A stretch of DNA of 64,000 nt from contig NZ_BOMQ01000008.1 in the NCBI RefSeq assembly GCF_016862275.1, positions 124,001 to 188,000 on the forward strand. The letters run 5' to 3'. Shown here piece after piece: positions 1-7,714 of this stretch; the first letter of the stretch is position 1; every line of letters starts with the position of its first letter. The notes under the pieces are model-generated. The model did not search any database. It was not told the DNA's origin and saw only the letters and a list, made by a program, of their open reading frames with translations. A program made the position numbers and the translations under genes. The stretch comes from Actinoplanes nipponensis. GTDB taxonomy: Bacteria > Actinomycetota > Actinomycetes > Mycobacteriales > Micromonosporaceae.

Positions 1-1648
1 GTTGGCGCAGCCGGTCCAGTTCCCGGCGGCGGATCCGGTCGAACAGCCGGATCCGCGGCTCCTGGCTGAGCGCGGCGGCGGCGGAGAACGGCAGCAGGGC
101 GTCGACCTCGAGGAACCGGCGGACCTCGGCCTCGGCGGCTGTGGCGGCGTGCTTGCGGGCGTCCTGCACGGCGTGGTGGAAGTCCAGGAAGGTCACCGTG
201 CCGCCGGGTGGGAAACGCTCGGGCCAGAGCCGGGTCGCGGCCAGGCGCAGCGGAGCGGCCGGGTCCAGCGCCGCCAGCCAGCGCCGGACGAGGTCGAGAT
301 CGGCCAGCGCGGGACCCCACCGGCGGGCCGAGAGCTCGGCCACCGCAGCGGTGTGCACGACGTGATCGTGAACGGCGGCGTGGCGCAGCGTCGCCTGCTG
401 GGCGTCGGTGACCCCGGCCGGCGCGGCCGTGGGGGCGTCCGGCGGCGCGTCCAGACCGGACAGCAGGCGGCGCACCGCGTGGTCGGTGTCGGCGCGCCAC
501 CGCTGGTGGTGGTCGAAGTCGGTGACGGGCGCGGGCCGGCGTACCGCGTCGCGGACCTCGGCGATCGCCGCGGCGAGCTCCGCGTCGATGGTGAGCCGCT
601 CGCGGGCGAGCCAGGCGAGCAGCGCGCCGAGCCGGTCGGTGGCGTGCTCGGGCACCGGCAGGCGGGCCTCGATCAGGCCGCTGGTCAGCAGGTGGTCGAC
701 GAAGCCGGCCACCGTCGCGGCGTCGGCCGTCGGGGCCAGCGCGGCCACCGCCGAGCCCAGCCCGCCCACGGTCGTCACCGTGGCGCTGTCGAGCAGCTCG
801 AGGCAGCGGCGCAGCAGGGCCGGCGCCGGCATTGCGATCAGCTGCTCGGTGGGCCGGGCCGCCAGGAAACGCACCCGGTCCGCCGAGCGGACCAGGCTGG
901 GGTTCACCCGGATCAGGCGGGCGGGCCGGACGGACGGCTGGGCGGCGACCGCCCGCTCGACGCTGCGCACCAGCGGCGCGCTGAGCTCCGGGACGCCGAC
1001 CGCGGGCGTGCCGGTGAAGCGCACCGCCGGGCCGTCGGCCGCCCACGTGCCGAAGCCGCTGGTGGTGAAGCTGCTGGAGGGGCTGGTCTTGGCCGCCGCG
1101 CGGGCGAGGTACCGGGCCAGCCTGATCAGTGTCTTGCGCGCGGGGCGGTGGGCCGGATCGGCCAGCCGCTTGCCCAGCTCGGCGGACATGGTGGGGCTCG
1201 ACTCGGCCAGCGCCCGCCGGAACGCCGGCTCCCGGGCCGCCGCCAGCAGCCGGACCTGCTTGTCGGCGTGCTCCTCGTGCAGCAGGGCGTCGAGCCGGGC
1301 CGCCGCCGCGTCGCAGGCGGCGTGCCGGTCCAGCCAGGCGCCGATCCGGGCGGCGAGGGGACCGGGCAGGGCCGCGCGTACCGCCGGGGTCCACGACGAC
1401 GGGGGCGGGCGCCGTCCCTGGTGCAGGCGGCGGCGCAGGGTCAGGACCGCCGGGCGGTGCGCGGTGCCGGTCAGCAGCCGTACCTGCTCGTGCAGCAGAG
1501 CGGCCAGCAACTCGCCCTCGGCGCCCAGGCGGCCGCGTTCGTCGCGGATGCGTGTGACCTCGTCCCACGTGCGTTCCAGCCGCAGGCCGGTCAACGCCGG
1601 GAACGGCATCCCGGCGATGCGGACCACCGGGGGTCGAGGCGCCGTCAC
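1..1648 (-). CDS. Split LanB-type lantibiotic dehydratase, glutamylation domain (partial, C-terminus off the window)
   Basis: The minus strand is open from a GTG at 1648 to the window edge (about 549 residues), with an AGAAAGGA ribosome site just upstream. The protein opens with TAPRPPVVRIAGMPF and carries the block AAKTSPSSSFTTSGFG near residue 190. This matches the conserved K-T-S-P-x-S-x-F-T motif of the N-terminal glutamylation domain of LanB enzymes. In thiopeptide pathways such a protein (TbtB-like) uses Glu-tRNA to activate Ser/Thr side chains that a separate elimination protein turns into dehydro residues. It lies 70 bp downstream of a thiopeptide-like precursor on the same strand, so it is probably the next gene of that operon. 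The C-terminal part and all further pathway genes are outside the window. Confidence 0.85.
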   Translation of the reverse strand, partial: MTAPRPPVVRIAGMPFPALTGLRLERTWDEVTRIRDERGRLGAEGELLAALLHEQVRLLTGTAHRPAVLTLRRRLHQGRRPPPSSWTPAVRAALPGPLAARIGAWLDRHAACDAAAARLDALLHEEHADKQVRLLAAAREPAFRRALAESSPTMSAELGKRLADPAHRPARKTLIRLARYLARAAAKTSPSSSFTTSGFGTWAADGPAVRFTGTPAVGVPELSAPLVRSVERAVAAQPSVRPARLIRVNPSLVRSADRVRFLAARPTEQLIAMPAPALLRRCLELLDSATVTTVGGLGSAVAALAPTADAATVAGFVDHLLTSGLIEARLPVPEHATDRLGALLAWLARERLTIDAELAAAIAEVRDAVRRPAPVTDFDHHQRWRADTDHAVRRLLSGLDAPPDAPTAAPAGVTDAQQATLRHAAVHDHVVHTAAVAELSARRWGPALADLDLVRRWLAALDPAAPLRLAATRLWPERFPPGGTVTFLDFHHAVQDARKHAATAAEAEVRRFLEVDALLPFSAAAALSQEPRIRLFDRIRRRELDRLRQ

Positions 1649-1718
1649 GACCGCGTCCTTTCTCCAGACCGGCGGCGGACGCCATGCGGCACGCCGATGA
1701 CATCCGCCGCCGGGCAGC

Positions 1719-1910
1719 TCAGCCGGAACAGCGCGAACAACTGCACAGGCAGAAGTTCGTGTACGCCGAGGCCGCGTTCTCGGGCATGCCGTGACCCGCG
1801 GTGAGCGACTCGATGGTCAGGCCCGGATCGGCCAGCTCGAAGACGTCGAGTGGCAGGTCCGCGAGGTCGATGTCGAACGTGTCCGGCGGCTGCTTGTCGA
1901 AGGAATCCAT
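1719..1910 (-). CDS. Thiopeptide/pyritide-type RiPP precursor peptide
   Basis: A 63-residue peptide with a strong GGAGGAGG ribosome site in front of its ATG. The leader is acidic (FDIDLADLPLDVFELAD) and ends in ESLTAGHGMPENAA. This is very close to the leaders of thiomuracin/GE37468-type precursors, which carry SLTAGHGM or SLTADHGM followed by an E/A-S junction. The inferred core is SAYTNFCLCSCSRCSG: Ser1, with Ser10, Ser12 and Ser15 and four cysteines at 7, 9, 11 and 14. Thiopeptide chemistry would turn cysteines into thiazoles and join two dehydroalanines into a pyridine. The first five residues after Ser1 contain no cysteine, unlike classic thiopeptides. The next gene is a LanB-type dehydratase, which fits. 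The core boundary is inferred from family precedent. Confidence 0.88.
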   Translation of the reverse strand: MDSFDKQPPDTFDIDLADLPLDVFELADPGLTIESLTAGHGMPENAASAYTNFCLCSCSRCSG

Positions 1911-1922
1911 AGTTCACCTCCT

Positions 1923-1935
1923 CCTGGAGTCCAGG
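1923..1935. promoter_or_regulatory. Perfect 13-bp palindrome in the precursor 5' leader
   Basis: CCTGGA-G-TCCAGG is a perfect inverted repeat directly upstream of, and touching, the GGAGGAGG ribosome site of the RiPP precursor. It could be an operator or a small hairpin affecting translation start. Function is inferred from position only. Confidence 0.3.
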
Positions 1936-2090
1936 GCAGTCAGCGGACGCTACTGCGGCGAATCGGTGCGGCGCGCCCCGCAGTCGGCAGCCGTCCGCTG
2001 TCCTGGCGCTGCCGGTGGTCCGCAGTCGGCCGGGCGGCCGCGCGCGGAACTGCGTTGCCTCGCGCCCACCGGGGCCGACAGACTGCGCGG

Positions 2091-2888
2091 ATGCCCCACG
2101 TCGCCCTCGTGACCGGCGCCAACCACGGCATCGGCGCCGCCACCGCCGAGGCGCTCGCCGCCGCCGGCGCCGCCGTGGTCTGCGCGTACCGGCGGATCGA
2201 CGATCCGGTGGACCCCGCGGTGCCCGACGCCTACCGGGCGAACCGGGCGCGCACCGCGGACCCGGTGGTGGCCGCGATCCGTGACCGCGGCGGCGCGGCG
2301 GTCGCCGCAGACGAGGACCTGACCGACCCGCTGGCCCCGGCGCGCCTGTTCGACCGGGCCGAGGCGGCGTTCGGGCCGGTCGACATCCTGATCAACAACG
2401 CGACCGGCTGGGTGCAGGACACCTTCGCCCCGCGCGCCACCGACCAGCACGGCCGGCGGATGCAGCCGGTCACCGCGGCCACGTTCACGCCGCAGTTCGC
2501 CGTCGACGCGATGGCGCCGGCCCTGCTCATCGCCGAGTTCGCCCGCCGGCACGCGGCCCGCGGCGGGAGCTGGGGGCGGATCGTCGGGCTCACCTCCGGC
2601 GGCGCGCTGGGCTTCCCCGAGGAGGTCTCGTACGGCGCCGCGAAGGCCGCCCAGACCAACTACACGATGTCCGCCGCCGTGGAGCTGGCCGACCTCGGCA
2701 TCACCGCCAACGTGGTCCACCCGCCGGTCACCGACACCGGGTGGGTCACCGGCGCGGTCCGCCACTTCGTGGCCCGCAGCCCCACCCACGTGCACGTGGC
2801 CACGCCCGCGCAGGTCGCCGAGGTGATCGCGTACCTGGCCTCGGACGCGGCGGCGCTGATCACCGGCAACGTGCTCACCCTGCGCTGA
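2091..2888 (+). CDS. Short-chain dehydrogenase/reductase (SDR) family oxidoreductase
   Basis: A 265-residue classical SDR. The Rossmann nucleotide-binding motif TGANHGIG is near residues 8-15, NNA lies in strand 4, a serine in LTSGGALG and the catalytic Y-x-x-x-K pair in YGAAKAAQ follow. The late block ANVVHPPVTDTGW is the usual segment after the active site. The ATG at 2091 is chosen because the protein then starts directly at strand 1 (MPHVALVTGA); longer readings add an unrelated N-terminus. Length is normal for the family. Substrate cannot be told; the gene stands alone between the RiPP operon (opposite strand) and the radical SAM gene 54 bp downstream. Confidence 0.9.
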   Translation: MPHVALVTGANHGIGAATAEALAAAGAAVVCAYRRIDDPVDPAVPDAYRANRARTADPVVAAIRDRGGAAVAADEDLTDPLAPARLFDRAEAAFGPVDILINNATGWVQDTFAPRATDQHGRRMQPVTAATFTPQFAVDAMAPALLIAEFARRHAARGGSWGRIVGLTSGGALGFPEEVSYGAAKAAQTNYTMSAAVELADLGITANVVHPPVTDTGWVTGAVRHFVARSPTHVHVATPAQVAEVIAYLASDAAALITGNVLTLR

Positions 2889-2942
2889 GCGCCGCCCGGC
2901 CCGCCGGCGGTACATCCGCCCGGGCCGGGGTACTGGCCGGGG

Positions 2943-4127
2943 GTGACCGAACCCGCCGTGGACGTCGACCAGCCGCTCGCCCCCGACACGCCCGCGGCGC
3001 CGCACAGCGCCAGCGGCGAGGCGGTGCGCACGTTCGACCTCAGCGCCGTCGCGCCGCCGGCCCGGCCCGCGCGCCGCTGGACGCCGCGGCGGGTGGTGGC
3101 GACCCCGGCGGCCTACGACCACGCCCACGGCCGGCGCATCATGGCCCGGGTCGAGGCGCTGGGCATCGAGGTGGAACGGCTGGCCGCCAACCGGCTCACC
3201 GGGGTGCGCGGCGAGACCGACCGGGAGACCTACGCCCGGGCCAAGGCCACCATGGCGATCGTGGTGAGCCCGCCCGCCCGGCGCAAGCTGCAGCCGATCG
3301 CGCCCAGCGCCGACTGGCGCTTCGACCTGGCCGAGGGCTGCCCGGCGCACTGCCAGTACTGCTACCTGGCCGGCTCGCTGTCCGGGCCGCCGGTGACCCG
3401 GGTGTACGCCGACCTGGACGACATCCTGGCCGGCCTGGCCGCGTACGCCGGCCACGGCACGATCACCAGCCGCCGCGCCGCCCGCCGCGACGAGGGCACC
3501 ACCTTCGAGGCCTCCTGCTACACCGACCCGCTCGCGCTGGAGCACCTGACCGGCAGCTGGCGCCGGGCCGTGGAGCACTTCGGCGGCTGGGACGCGCCGG
3601 TGCAGCTGCGCTGGACGACCAAGTTCGACGACGTCGCCTCGTTCGTGGGGCTGCCGCACGCCGGCCGCACCCGGGTCCGGCTCAGCGTCAACTGCGCGCC
3701 GGTCAGCACCCGCATGGAGGGCGGCACCAGCAGCGTGCCGGACCGGCTGGCCGCGCTGCGCCGGCTGGCCCTGGACGGCTACCCGGTCGGGCTGACCATC
3801 GCCCCGATCATCGCGGTGCCGGACTGGCAGGAGCACTACGGTCTGCTGCTGGACCAGGTCGTCGCCGCCGTCGCGGGCGTGCCCGGGCTGGACCTGACCG
3901 CCGAGCTGATCACCCACCGGTTCACCCCGGGCAGCAAGGAGGTGCTGCTGGGCTGGTACCCGCGCACCAAGCTGGAGATGGACGAGGAGTCGCGCAGCCG
4001 TAAGCACGGCAAGTTCGGCGCGGTGAAGTACGTCTACCCGGCCGAGACCATGCGGCAGCTGCGGGGCTGGTTCGAGACCGAGATCGCCCGGCGGCTGCCG
4101 TCCTGCCGGATCCTCTACTGGACCTGA
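2943..4127 (+). CDS. Spore photoproduct lyase family radical SAM protein
   Basis: A 394-residue protein with a GTG start. The radical SAM cluster motif is CPAHCQYC (Cys133, Cys137, Cys140), the C-x3-C-x2-C spacing of spore photoproduct lyases, directly followed by YLAG. The segments EASCYTDPLALEHLTGSWRRAVEHF and RLSVNCAPV are typical of this family. SplB repairs the thymine dimer called spore photoproduct using S-adenosylmethionine. Actinomycetes do not make endospores, so the substrate here is open; a role in UV lesion repair is an inference. The first 50 residues are proline-rich and probably disordered. Its 3' end overlaps the convergent DUF2306 gene by 13 bp. Confidence 0.85.
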   Translation: MTEPAVDVDQPLAPDTPAAPHSASGEAVRTFDLSAVAPPARPARRWTPRRVVATPAAYDHAHGRRIMARVEALGIEVERLAANRLTGVRGETDRETYARAKATMAIVVSPPARRKLQPIAPSADWRFDLAEGCPAHCQYCYLAGSLSGPPVTRVYADLDDILAGLAAYAGHGTITSRRAARRDEGTTFEASCYTDPLALEHLTGSWRRAVEHFGGWDAPVQLRWTTKFDDVASFVGLPHAGRTRVRLSVNCAPVSTRMEGGTSSVPDRLAALRRLALDGYPVGLTIAPIIAVPDWQEHYGLLLDQVVAAVAGVPGLDLTAELITHRFTPGSKEVLLGWYPRTKLEMDEESRSRKHGKFGAVKYVYPAETMRQLRGWFETEIARRLPSCRILYWT

Positions 4128-4753
4128 GCTGTGCGGCGCCTGATGAGCCACTCCGCGACCACCAGGTTGACGATCCAGCCGAGAGTCTGGCCGACCGGAA
4201 TCAAGGACTGCACGCGTGCCCCGACCGGCCCGGCCCCGTCGCCGATGAACGGAAGCTGAGCCAGCAGCAGGAGCGGGGTGAGAACGCGCGCGGTGACGGC
4301 GAGGAACGTCAGGGCGTAGTTGCGTGTCATCCAGTCGCGGTGGCCGGTGAAGTCGCGGCGGCGAGCGGCACGGTAGGCGAGCCCACCGGTGATCAGCCAC
4401 AGAGCGGCCGCGATGACGAGGCCGATCCGGGTCACGGTGCGGCCGGACCACAACGCGACCGGGATCGCGGTCACCGCGGAAGGCAGGACCCCGGCGAGGA
4501 GATAGACCCGGCCGATCGTGCGGTGCAGCGTCCGGCGCGCCCGCACCCCGGACATGAACTGCAGGGGGCCGAGGACTATCGCGACCGCGGCCGTGCCGAT
4601 GTGCGCCACGAGCACGGAGTAGTGCAGGTTGCCACTCACGGCCAGGCGGCTGTCGTCCATGTCGAGCCTGAGGTACGGGTAGACGAGGACGAGGCTGACG
4701 ACGATCGCGGCGACGAACATCAGCCGTGCGCTTCGCGGGCGTGGCCCGGTCAT
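4115..4753 (-). CDS. DUF2306-type multi-pass membrane protein
   Basis: A 212-residue protein with about six hydrophobic segments. The family hallmarks are HIGTAAVAIVLGPLQF followed by R-R-x-L-H-R-x-I-G-R-V-Y-L, then GHRDWMTRNYALTFLAVTARV. These match DUF2306 membrane proteins of unknown function. The ATG at 4753 overlaps the stop codon of the upstream membrane gene as ATGA, so the two are translationally coupled. The pair is transcribed away from a two-component system, suggesting that the system may control it. Confidence 0.8.
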   Translation of the reverse strand: MTGPRPRSARLMFVAAIVVSLVLVYPYLRLDMDDSRLAVSGNLHYSVLVAHIGTAAVAIVLGPLQFMSGVRARRTLHRTIGRVYLLAGVLPSAVTAIPVALWSGRTVTRIGLVIAAALWLITGGLAYRAARRRDFTGHRDWMTRNYALTFLAVTARVLTPLLLLAQLPFIGDGAGPVGARVQSLIPVGQTLGWIVNLVVAEWLIRRRTAQVQ

Positions 4754-5136
4754 CGCCCGGCCCGGTATTCCCGTCCGACCGCGACCGAGCCGGCCACGAG
4801 GGCGGTGACCACACCGGCGAGCTGGATCACGGTGCCGATCACCCCGCCGATGCCCGCGTCGCCGGTCAGGTTGCCGGTGCCGGCCCCGCTGACCACGCTG
4901 GACAGGACGAACCCGACGATCACGAACAGGCCCAGGAACGCGCCGACGCCGGGTGCCCAGGCCCGCTTGGCCACCCCGACGAACGCCGCGCCGCTCGCCA
5001 GGAGCAGGAGACCGGGTGGGGGATAGAACGGGAACTCGACCCCAGAGGCCCACAGGACCGCGATACCGAGGGCGCCCGCCGCGAGCCCCCCGACCGTGAG
5101 GCCACGGATTGTGGTCGACTTCCAGATGCCAGCCAT
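4750..5136 (-). CDS. Small multi-pass membrane protein of unknown function
   Basis: 128 residues with four hydrophobic segments and glycine-rich loops (SGAGTGNLTGDAGIGGVIG). An AGGAGG site precedes the ATG at 5136. No family is recognised with certainty. The stop overlaps the start of the DUF2306 gene (4750-4753). The 137-bp space to the divergent histidine kinase gene should hold the control region of both. Confidence 0.75.
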   Translation of the reverse strand: MAGIWKSTTIRGLTVGGLAAGALGIAVLWASGVEFPFYPPPGLLLLASGAAFVGVAKRAWAPGVGAFLGLFVIVGFVLSSVVSGAGTGNLTGDAGIGGVIGTVIQLAGVVTALVAGSVAVGREYRAGR

Positions 5137-5273
5137 CGCTTCCTCCTGGGTGCGGCGAAGATGTGCGATGCAGCGTGCCGCGGCGCAACGGCGTCGGAGT
5201 CGGCTCGATCGCGTCGCCGGTGGTACGCAGAATCGCGTACAGGTCACGGTCCTCGTCCTGCGAGGATCGCCGG

Positions 5274-6383
5274 ATGAGGTGGATCCGATCGTCGGCAGCG
5301 GACCTGGCCCTGGCCGCCCTGCTCGCAGCATCCGCTGCCGCCGGCAGCGCCGTGGCCGACGGGCTGGGCCGCCCGTCGGTGCCGCTGGGTACGCCGGGCT
5401 ACGTCCTGGTCGTGGTCGCGGCGCTCGGCCTGTCGGCGCGTCGGAGCCGGCCACTCGTGGCGTTGACGACCGCGGCGGTCTGCGCCGGTGGATACCTCGC
5501 CCTGGGCTACGCCTACGGTCCGGTCATCCTGGTGCTCATGATCGCGGTGTACAGCGCGGCCAGGCATGCTCCACCACCGGCCGCCGCCTGGTGCGCGGCG
5601 GCGACGCTGATGCTGCTGCTGGTCCATCTGCTCACCTCCGACCGCGCGCTGGGATGGCTGGGCGTCGTACCGGTGGCCGCGTGGGTGGTCGTTCCCGGCG
5701 CTCTGGGATACGGCCTGCGCCTGCGGCAGCAGGCCGGCCAGCAGGCCCGGGCCGAGGCGATCCGGCAGCGGCTGGACGAGGAGCGGCTCCGCGTCGCCCA
5801 GGAGGTGCACGACGTGGTCGGGCACGGCCTGGCCGCCATCAAGATGCAGGCCGACATCGCCCTGCACGTCATGCCCCGCCAGCCCGATCAGGCTCGGGTG
5901 GCGTTGGCGGCGATCAGCCGGACCAGCCGGCAGGCGCTCGACGAACTGCGCACGACACTGGCCGCCGTGCGGCACGTCGACGGCGACGACCGCGCCCCCG
6001 CCGCCGGTCTCGGCCGCCTGAACGACCTACGCCGGCGCATGGCCGACGCGGGCGTGACGGTGCGCGTCCGGACCACGGGCGAGCGTCCCGGCGCTCTTCC
6101 CCCGGCGGTCGACCTGGCCGGCTACCGCATCGTCCAGGAGTCACTCACCAACGTGCTGCGGCACGGACGCTGCGAGCGGGCCGACGTCACCGTCCGGTAC
6201 ACCACCGACGACGTCACCATCACGATCGCGAACCCGATCAACGGCACGCCGGCCAACGGTGACGGCACCGGCATCAGGGGGATGCGGGCCCGGGTGGAGG
6301 CCCTGGGCGGTGACTTCGTCGCCGGACCGGTGGCCCAGCGGTTCGAGGTGCGCGCACGGCTCCCCGCCGGAGGCGGCGCGTGA
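5274..6383 (+). CDS. NarL-type sensor histidine kinase (HisKA_3)
   Basis: 369 residues. The first 150 form about four to five membrane helices with little outside the membrane. A linker (residues 152-170) leads into the HisKA_3 dimerisation domain RVAQEVHDVVGHGLAAIK with phospho-acceptor His179. The ATPase N-box is QESLTNVLRHG and the G-box region is DGTGIRGMRARVEALGG. This is the short intramembrane-sensing type common in actinomycetes, often responding to envelope stress. It overlaps the response regulator by four bases (GTGA), so the two proteins form one system. The divergent membrane genes at 4115-5136 are the best candidate targets (inference). Confidence 0.9.
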   Translation: MRWIRSSAADLALAALLAASAAAGSAVADGLGRPSVPLGTPGYVLVVVAALGLSARRSRPLVALTTAAVCAGGYLALGYAYGPVILVLMIAVYSAARHAPPPAAAWCAAATLMLLLVHLLTSDRALGWLGVVPVAAWVVVPGALGYGLRLRQQAGQQARAEAIRQRLDEERLRVAQEVHDVVGHGLAAIKMQADIALHVMPRQPDQARVALAAISRTSRQALDELRTTLAAVRHVDGDDRAPAAGLGRLNDLRRRMADAGVTVRVRTTGERPGALPPAVDLAGYRIVQESLTNVLRHGRCERADVTVRYTTDDVTITIANPINGTPANGDGTGIRGMRARVEALGGDFVAGPVAQRFEVRARLPAGGGA

Positions 6384-7033
6384 TCACCATTCTGATCGCC
6401 GATGACCAGGACCTCGTCCGGCTCGGGCTCCGCACCCTCATCGCCAACGAGGACGACCTCACCTGCGTCGGCGAAGCCGCCGACGGCCTCGCCACGGTGA
6501 CCATGGCCGGCCGCACCAGACCGGACATCGTGCTGATGGACATCCGCATGCCCGGCATCGACGGACTGGAAGCGACCCGGAGAATCACCTCCGACCCTGG
6601 CCTGGCCGACACCCGCATCATCGTGCTCACCACCTTCGAACACGACCAGTACGTCTTCGACGCCCTGCGCAACGGAGCCAGCGGCTTCCTGCTCAAAGAC
6701 ACCACGCCGGCGGAACTCCTCCGCGCGATCCGGACCGTCGCCGACGGGGGCGCACTGATGTCGCCATCGGTCACCCGCACGCTGCTGCGGGAGTTCGTCA
6801 CGCTCAGACCCACCACGAGAACGCCCCACCCCCAGCTCCACACCCTCACCGACCGAGAACGGGAGGCCATGGTGCTCGCCGCGGAGGGCCTCACCAACGA
6901 CGACATCGGCAGACGACTCCGCATCAGCGCCGCCACCGCCCGCACGCATGTCAGCCGCGCCATGGTCAAGCTCGGGGCCCGCGACCGCGCCCAACTCGTC
7001 GTCTTCGCCTACCAGTCCGGACTGGTCGAATAG
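6380..7033 (+). CDS. LuxR/NarL-family response regulator
   Basis: 217 residues. The receiver domain has the acidic pair at Asp8/Asp9, phospho-acceptor Asp54 in DIVLMDIRMPG, Thr in IIVLTTFE and Lys in LLKDTTP. The C-terminal LuxR helix-turn-helix starts at LTDREREAMVLAAEGLTNDDIG, with ARTHVSRAMVKLGARDR as the recognition part. The GTG start overlaps the kinase stop codon, giving translational coupling. It probably binds the divergent region at 5137-5273 and its own promoter. Confidence 0.92.
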   Translation: MITILIADDQDLVRLGLRTLIANEDDLTCVGEAADGLATVTMAGRTRPDIVLMDIRMPGIDGLEATRRITSDPGLADTRIIVLTTFEHDQYVFDALRNGASGFLLKDTTPAELLRAIRTVADGGALMSPSVTRTLLREFVTLRPTTRTPHPQLHTLTDREREAMVLAAEGLTNDDIGRRLRISAATARTHVSRAMVKLGARDRAQLVVFAYQSGLVE

Positions 7034-7057
7034 CGGGGTCCGCAATGCCCGCCGAGG

Positions 7058-7070
7058 GCCGATAATCGGC
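7058..7070. promoter_or_regulatory. Palindrome overlapping a -10-like hexamer, possible leaderless start
   Basis: GCCGAT-A-ATCGGC is a perfect 13-bp inverted repeat ending two bases before the ATG of the lipoprotein gene. It contains GATAAT, a good -10 match six bases before the ATG at 7073, and no ribosome site is visible. This arrangement fits a leaderless transcript whose promoter is covered by an operator. No clear -35 is seen. Confidence 0.35.
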
Positions 7071-7072
7071 GC

Positions 7073-7657
7073 ATGCGGTTTCCAGCGGCGGCCGTGCTCG
7101 GCGCGGTCCTCCTGACGGCGGCGTGCGACGCCCCGGCACCAGGAGCCTCGCCCTCGCCCTCGCCCTCGCCCTCACCGTCGCCGTCGCCGTCGGTCGTCTT
7201 CTCGATGCCGCCACTGCGGCTCCCGGTGATGGCGCCCGGCGACCGGTGCCCGGTGACGCCGAAGCACGCCTGGTCCGGCCCCGGGCAGGCGACCGCGGTG
7301 CTCGGCGACGGGCCGCTGTACCCGATCGCCGACTACTTCCCGGGCGGCGTGCTGGAACTGCGCGGCGAAGACCGGGAACCGGACGGCTCGTACGTGAAGA
7401 AGGTTCGCTGGCTCGGTGCCGGCTACCGCGGCCCGGTGCTGCTGCGCGTCGCCCGGATCGACGGGCCGGGCGCCGCGAGCGCCCAGTTCTCCTACTTCGG
7501 CGGCCTGCGCGACGACGGCTACCACGCCGAGCTGACCGAGCCGGACAACGACCTGCCGGCGACGACCACGGTCGGCGGGCCGGGCTGCTACGCGTACCAG
7601 GTGGACGGCGCCTCCTTCAGCCGGACCATCGTGTTCCGGGCGGTCGCCGCGGGCTGA
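7073..7657 (+). CDS. Secreted lipoprotein of unknown function
   Basis: 194 residues. The signal peptide MRFPAAAVLGAVLLTAAC ends in a lipobox (L-T-A-A-C), so Cys18 should be lipidated and the protein anchored outside the membrane. A Ser-Pro repeat (about residues 26-40) forms a flexible stalk and is a DNA simple repeat as well. The mature domain of about 145 residues contains two further cysteines (RCPVTP and GPGCYAYQV) that may form a disulfide. The C-terminal pattern GGPGCYAYQVDGASFSRTIVF resembles small extracellular binding domains, but no family is recognised. Confidence 0.8.
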   Translation: MRFPAAAVLGAVLLTAACDAPAPGASPSPSPSPSPSPSPSVVFSMPPLRLPVMAPGDRCPVTPKHAWSGPGQATAVLGDGPLYPIADYFPGGVLELRGEDREPDGSYVKKVRWLGAGYRGPVLLRVARIDGPGAASAQFSYFGGLRDDGYHAELTEPDNDLPATTTVGGPGCYAYQVDGASFSRTIVFRAVAAG

Positions 7658-7714
7658 CCCGGGCGTCCGGCCGTCCCGGGCGCTCGCCTACCATCGCGAC
7701 GGGAGGTCCGAACC

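Noticed and set aside
2..1804. Long plus-strand open frame of about 600 codons
   Set aside because: The opposite strand encodes a LanB domain with clear motifs; the plus frame is rich in Arg/Gly/Gln and is a high-GC shadow.
1645..1917. A 90-codon minus-strand frame overlapping the RiPP precursor
   Set aside because: It overlaps the precursor in another frame, lacks family similarity, and the precursor has both the ribosome site and the leader motif.
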